The notes beneath the pieces were generated by a model, which made no database searches, was not told the DNA's origin, and was given only the letters and a program-made list of their open reading frames with translations. The position numbers were made by a program, and so were the translations under genes. A stretch of DNA of 8,816 nt, from contig JAHJRU010000165.1 of assembly GCA_018830745.1 (NCBI GenBank), forward strand, positions 1 through 8,816, read 5' to 3'. Source of the stretch: Chloroflexota bacterium. Its GTDB lineage: Bacteria > Chloroflexota > Dehalococcoidia > Dehalococcoidales > JAHJRU01. Positions 5,998 through 8,816 of the stretch are shown here, in pieces. Position 1 is the stretch's first letter; every line of letters starts with the position of its first letter.

Positions 5998-6037
5998 AGG
6001 TGTGACCTCCATCGGCTTTCGTTATAAATCTCATCAT

Positions 6038-6066
6038 ATCGTAGCTGTCTTTGTCACAGCCGTCAA
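6038..6066 (-). promoter_or_regulatory. probable promoter of the oxidoreductase-hydrolase operon
   Basis: On the minus strand TTGACG (6061-6066), a 17-nt spacer and TACGAT (6038-6043) precede the GGAGGT at 6005-6010 by about 28 nt. The -35 matches five of six bases and the -10 four of six. Confidence 0.4.
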
Positions 6067-6110
6067 TCCGCTGGTCTACGCCCTGACTGGAAATTATCTT
6101 AATAGAGGGA

Positions 6111-6137
6111 TTGACAAATACTAAAAGTTGCTAGAAT
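6111..6137 (+). promoter_or_regulatory. possible plus-strand promoter ahead of the cysteine synthase relic
   Basis: A consensus TTGACA (6111-6116) is followed after 15 nt by TAGAAT (6132-6137). The spacing is short. It faces the truncated cysteine synthase fragment and may be a leftover promoter. Confidence 0.3.
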
Positions 6138-6156
6138 ACAATTCTCGTTAAGTGGA

Positions 6157-6372
6157 TTGCTGACGTGGGTAGGATTTGGGGTCGGCAGGACAGGTTATTG
6201 GGAAAGAGAAGGGCTTTTTGTGGGTATGTCAAGCGGTGCCGCCGTTTCCGCAGCCTGGCGTCTCGCCGGAGATATGGACGCAGGTACGCTGGTGGTTATA
6301 TTGCCTGACCGTGGAGACCGCTTCCTGAGCACCACCTTATTCCGGTCGGTCTGCGCCAAGTGTCCCCCGTAA
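6157..6372 (+). pseudogene. cysteine synthase (CysK/CysM family), C-terminal relic
   Basis: From about 6202 the frame reads EREGLFVGMSSGAAVSAA, then LVVILPDRGDRFLSTTLF. These are the last conserved blocks of PLP-dependent O-acetylserine sulfhydrylases, where G(I/M)SSGAA and the ILPDxGxRYLST strand lie near the C-terminus. Only about 55 of the usual ~300 residues remain. The lysine that binds PLP and the substrate loop are absent, so it cannot be functional. Residues encoded before 6200 (LTWVGFGVGRTGYW) do not look like this family, placing the breakpoint near there. The relic is convergent with rplT, 50 nt from its stop, and divergent from the oxidoreductase operon. The end, SVCAKCPP, has an extra CxxC, which may be native or acquired. 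Confidence 0.82.
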
Positions 6373-6422
6373 TTACCTGGCAGCGGCAGGGTAGAGTGGC
6401 TATTTCCACTGTGGCGGTGCGG

Positions 6423-6791
6423 TTAGTTGGTTACCTGCTGAAGTTTCCCCCTGGCAGTAGTCACCAGTTCAGCAAAGGCGGCGGGCTCTTTGACTGCCAT
6501 ATCAGCCAGCATTTTGCGGTCGATATCAACCCCGGACTTTTTTAAGCCGTCCATAAACTGGCTGTAGCTGAGCCCTTCGGCGCGACTGGCGGCGTTAATG
6601 CGGGCAATCCACAGTCGCCGCATATCACCTTTTAGCTCCCGCCGGTGTCGATAGGCATAGCTCAGCGAATGGAGCATGGCTTCGTGAGCCCGGCGATACA
6701 GGGAGTGACTGGTGGCACGGTATCCTTTAGCCATAGCCAGCACTTTCTTGTGCCGGCGATGTGCGGTTACACCTCTTTTAACTCGTGGCAA
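6423..6791 (-). CDS. rplT: 50S ribosomal protein L20
   Basis: 122 residues, slightly longer than the usual 117-119. It opens with the diagnostic [20 protein letters not shown] and continues with the conserved RDLW-type segment as [14 protein letters not shown], then [21 protein letters not shown]20 binds 23S rRNA early in large-subunit assembly. The start is a TTG at 6791, with GAAGGAG 7 nt upstream; no ATG or GTG fits. It is the last gene of the thrS-infC-rpmI-rplT cluster, 14 nt after the rpmI stop. In other bacteria L20 represses its own operon at the mRNA level; no L20-type mRNA structure could be confirmed here. Confidence 0.98.
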   Translation of the reverse strand: MPRVKRGVTAHRRHKKVLAMAKGYRATSHSLYRRAHEAMLHSLSYAYRHRRELKGDMRRLWIARINAASRAEGLSYSQFMDGLKKSGVDIDRKMLADMAVKEPAAFAELVTTARGKLQQVTN

Positions 6792-6805
6792 GGTATTACT
6801 CCTTC

Positions 6806-7009
6806 TTACTTAACCCCATAGGGTATCAGTCTTTTTATCCTGATTCTATCACTGGGGCTTATGGGGACCATCTCATCATATAAGCGTCTAACACGCTTGG
6901 GTTTCTTGAGACGCAGATGGCTCTTACCGCCCTTGGTACGCATGATTTTGCCTCTACCAGTGATATGGAAGCGGCTTTTCGCTCCTTTATGGGTCTTCAA
7001 CTTTGGCAT
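6806..7009 (-). CDS. rpmI: 50S ribosomal protein L35
   Basis: 67 residues, highly basic, beginning [20 protein letters not shown] and ending [11 protein letters not shown], the classic L35 pattern and length. It is a large-subunit protein assembling with L20. The ATG at 7009 comes 1 nt after the infC stop, so translation is probably coupled. The only purine-rich site is GAGGTG inside the infC end, about 13 nt upstream. It lies between infC and rplT as in most bacteria. Confidence 0.98.
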   Translation of the reverse strand: MPKLKTHKGAKSRFHITGRGKIMRTKGGKSHLRLKKPKRVRRLYDEMVPISPSDRIRIKRLIPYGVK

Positions 7010-7010
7010 C

Positions 7011-7634
7011 CTAAGCTTCTTTCACCTCTTCCTTTTCTTTAGGTTCCTTGGGCTCTTTGGGCTCCTTAGGCTCCTTAGATTCCTTATGTTTCTTAGGTTC
7101 TTTAGGCTCCTTAGGCTTCTTAGCCGCCGAAGGCGACAGAATCAGCGTCATTAGCCGCCCATCCTCCAGTGAGGGCTGGCGGTCAATGACGGTCACATCT
7201 TTTAATGACTCAGCTATTTTCTGCAGCAGTCTCCAGCCAATCTCCGGATGGGTAATTTCACGACCGCGGAATATTACCGTTACCCTGACCTTGCTACCTT
7301 CGTCCAGCAGCTTGCTGACTGCCCGTGTCTTAGCCTCAAGGTCGTGGGGGCTAATCTTGGGGCGCAGCCTCACCTGCCTTAGCAGTGAGGTTTTCTGGGT
7401 CTTCTTAGTCTCGCGCTCCTTCTTTGCTTGCTCGTATCGAAATTTGCCGTAATCAAGAAGGCGGCACACCGGAGGCACCGCGGTGGGGGCTACTTCAACC
7501 AGGTCAAGATTCTGCTTCTTCGCTACTTCACGTGCCTCAAAGAGGGGCATAACGCCTAGCTGTTCTCCTTTATCCCCTACTAGACGAACTTCTCGGGCTC
7601 TGATCCTCTCGTTAACCCGCAGCTGTTTAATTAT
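7011..7634 (-). CDS. infC: translation initiation factor IF-3, with non-AUG start and Lys-Glu-Pro repeat tail
   Basis: IF-3 prevents premature subunit joining and proofreads the initiator tRNA and start codon. The N-domain is KQLRVNERIRAREVRLV, then a LVEVAPTAVPPVCRLLDYGK segment and a Lys-rich linker. The C-domain runs from VRLRPKISPHDLEAKTRAV through VTVIFRGREITHPEIG to the LSP near residue 168. The first ATG (7550) would remove most of the N-domain, so the true start must be upstream. Only rare codons are available after the in-frame TAG: ATA 7643, ATA 7634 or ATT 7631, behind a strong GGAGGAGGT at 7646-7654. Such starts are a known IF-3 autoregulation device (AUU in E. coli). I give ATA 7634, but the exact codon is open. 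A C-terminal tail of about 36 residues exceeds the usual length of ~175-180. The gene is ~120 nt after thrS and has its own promoter candidate. Confidence 0.93.
   Translation of the reverse strand: MIKQLRVNERIRAREVRLVGDKGEQLGVMPLFEAREVAKKQNLDLVEVAPTAVPPVCRLLDYGKFRYEQAKKERETKKTQKTSLLRQVRLRPKISPHDLEAKTRAVSKLLDEGSKVRVTVIFRGREITHPEIGWRLLQKIAESLKDVTVIDRQPSLEDGRLMTLILSPSAAKKPKEPKEPKKHKESKEPKEPKEPKEPKEKEEVKEA
7032..7121 (-). repeat. 9-nt tandem repeat encoding the K-E-P tail of IF-3
   Basis: About ten 9-nt units (consensus AAGGAGCCT-like on the coding strand) encode the triplets KKP, KEP, KEP, KKH, KES, KEP, KEP, KEP, KEP, KEK. The units differ mainly at third positions, so the array is not brand new but could still vary by slippage in steps of three residues. 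Confidence 0.85.
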
Positions 7635-7679
7635 GGCTTTTATCTACCTCCTCCAGGCCCATGTAGGCTACAAATGAAA

Positions 7680-7709
7680 ACTATAGCATAATACCCTTAT
7701 GTTAATCAA
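7680..7709 (-). promoter_or_regulatory. internal promoter candidate for infC-rpmI-rplT
   Basis: On the minus strand TTGATT (7704-7709), 18 nt and TATAGT (7680-7685), preceded by an extended-type TGC, lie about 26 nt upstream of the infC ribosome binding site. A consensus TTGACA at 7731-7736 is also present but has only a weak -10 (TAATTT). Confidence 0.4.
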
Positions 7710-7715
7710 ATTAAC
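7701..7715. promoter_or_regulatory. operator-like palindrome over the infC -35
   Basis: GTTAAT, CAA, ATTAAC is a perfect 6-bp inverted repeat with a 3-bp centre. It covers the -35 hexamer at 7704-7709. It could be a repressor site or chance in AT-rich DNA. Confidence 0.25.
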
Positions 7716-7754
7716 GCCTGAGCCGTGATTTGTCAACCTTTTAGGCAAACTTTT

Positions 7755-8816
7755 CTACGGGTCTTTTACCTTGCCGGCGATAGCTTGATTAACGCTCTCT
7801 TTGAAACGGTCGAAGGGTTGGGGAGCCAGTTTTTCCCCGCTACGCAGACGTATGGATACGGTACCCGCCTCTACTTCTTTGTCACCCATGACCACCATAT
7901 AGGGTATTTTCCCCAGCTGTGCCTGCCGGATTTTTTGATTTACCGTCTCCGACCGGCTATCAACCTCAACGCGTATACCTTCCTGCTTGAGTTCACCAGC
8001 CAGCTTCTGAGCATAATCCAGATGGCGGTCAGCTATGGGAATCACGGCTACCTGCACCGGGGCTAGCCATACCGGAAAAGCACCGCCGTAGTGCTCGATG
8101 AGGGAAGCCACAAAGCGCTCCATACTGCCCAGCACGGTGCGGTGCACCATGGCGACATGATGTTCTCCGCCATCCTGGCCAACGTAGGTGACATCGAAGC
8201 GCTGGGGAAGGTTGAAGTCCACCTGAATGGTGGGACCCTGCCAGGCTCTGCCCTGGGCATCCTCAAACTTGATATCTATCTTGGGTCCGTAGAATACGCC
8301 CTCGCCCGGGTCTATGCGGTAGTCGATTTCCTGGCGAGATAAAGCCCTGGCCAGGGTATCGGTGGCCTGCTCCCAGACATCCAGGCCGCCGGCGTATTTA
8401 TCCGGTCGCGTGGAAAGATATACCTGGTAGCGGTCAAAGCCGAAAGTATCAATCATAAAGCGGGCTAAATCCAGCACCGCCACGACCTCATCCTCCATCT
8501 GGTCGAAGCGGCAGAAAATGTGGGCATCGTCCTGGGTGAAGCCCCTGACCCGTGACATGCCGTGCAGTACTCCGGAGCGCTCGTAGCGATAGACCGTGCC
8601 CAGTTCGGCATAGCGGATAGGCAGGTCACGGTAGCTGCGCAGGTGGGTCTTGTACATCAGGATGTGCCCTACGCAGTTCATGGGTTTGATGAGATACAGT
8701 TGCCCGTCTATATCCATCGGGCTATACAGGTTCTCGCGGTAAAACTCCCAGTGGCCGCTGGTTTTCCACAGGTCTACTTTGGACATGTGAGGGGTGTAGA
8801 CGATGTCATAGCCGCG
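7755..8816 (-). CDS. thrS: threonyl-tRNA synthetase (partial, N-terminus outside window)
   Basis: 353 C-terminal residues of a class II synthetase that charges tRNA-Thr. The frame is open to the window edge: a GYDIVYTPH segment precedes MSKVDLWKTSGHWEFYREN, so the internal ATG at 8786 is not the start. The zinc ligands of the family are all visible: Cys in KPMNCVGH, His in DDAHIFC and His in VHRTVLGS. Motif 2 is RYERSGVLHGMSRVRGFTQD and motif 3 is LGSMERFVASLIEHYGG. The anticodon-binding domain follows from PVQVAVIPIADRHLDYA to the end. The TGS and editing domains, and any T-box leader, lie beyond 8816. It heads the thrS-infC-rpmI-rplT cluster. Confidence 0.97.
   Translation of the reverse strand, partial: RGYDIVYTPHMSKVDLWKTSGHWEFYRENLYSPMDIDGQLYLIKPMNCVGHILMYKTHLRSYRDLPIRYAELGTVYRYERSGVLHGMSRVRGFTQDDAHIFCRFDQMEDEVVAVLDLARFMIDTFGFDRYQVYLSTRPDKYAGGLDVWEQATDTLARALSRQEIDYRIDPGEGVFYGPKIDIKFEDAQGRAWQGPTIQVDFNLPQRFDVTYVGQDGGEHHVAMVHRTVLGSMERFVASLIEHYGGAFPVWLAPVQVAVIPIADRHLDYAQKLAGELKQEGIRVEVDSRSETVNQKIRQAQLGKIPYMVVMGDKEVEAGTVSIRLRSGEKLAPQPFDRFKESVNQAIAGKVKDP

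Noticed and set aside
6403..6418. Small inverted repeat AGTGG/CCACT between rplT and the cysteine synthase relic
   Set aside because: Only a 5-bp stem without a T tract on either strand; not enough for a terminator call.
7048..7452. 134-residue plus-strand ORF with Leu-Gly-Ser repeats
   Set aside because: It is the antisense reading of the infC K-E-P repeat region; infC is certain.

Overview
The window reads as an ordinary bacterial chromosome segment of intermediate GC. The conserved thrS-infC-rpmI-rplT order, a YbhG/YbhF-type efflux pair, a geranylgeranyl-reductase-family flavoprotein and Tes-like radical SAM remnants suggest a Chloroflexota/Dehalococcoidia-like genome. That placement is an inference from protein style, not from a marker search. 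No tRNA, rRNA, CRISPR array or intact transposase was seen.

Layout. (1) 1-2100, minus strand: an ABC-type drug/heavy-metal efflux operon. From a promoter near 2048-2085 it reads a small disrupted ORF, a HlyD/YbhG membrane-fusion protein (459-1796) and a YbhF-like ATPase that runs off the left edge. (2) 2200-4026, plus strand: a graveyard. A class I SAM methyltransferase is broken by a 5-bp tandem duplication and cut off after its SAM-binding motifs. It is followed directly by the first ~23 residues of a COG1964/Tes-like radical SAM protein. The C-terminal half of that same kind of protein reappears at 3385-4026. Between the two pieces lies about 860 bp of unrelated DNA with a minus-strand gene for a small HARE-HTH-like protein (2772-3185), a GC hairpin, a 12-bp inverted repeat and an AT-rich promoter region. 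(3) 4030-6012, minus strand: a two-gene operon of a geranylgeranyl-reductase-family FAD oxidoreductase and a monoacylglycerol-lipase-like alpha/beta hydrolase. (4) 6157-6372, plus strand: a C-terminal relic of a cysteine synthase. (5) 6423-8816, minus strand: thrS (5' end outside the window), infC (probably a non-AUG start and a Lys-Glu-Pro repeat tail), rpmI and rplT (TTG start).

How the parts work together: the translation block is housekeeping and looks intact. The efflux pair should form one exporter together with permease genes beyond the left edge. The flavoprotein and hydrolase are translated from one mRNA and may share a lipid-related role. The most interesting part is 2200-4026, where a methyltransferase/radical SAM gene pair appears to have been dismantled and its catalytic core replaced by a foreign-looking cassette. 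I do not see convincing evidence of a wholly new defence or mobile system.
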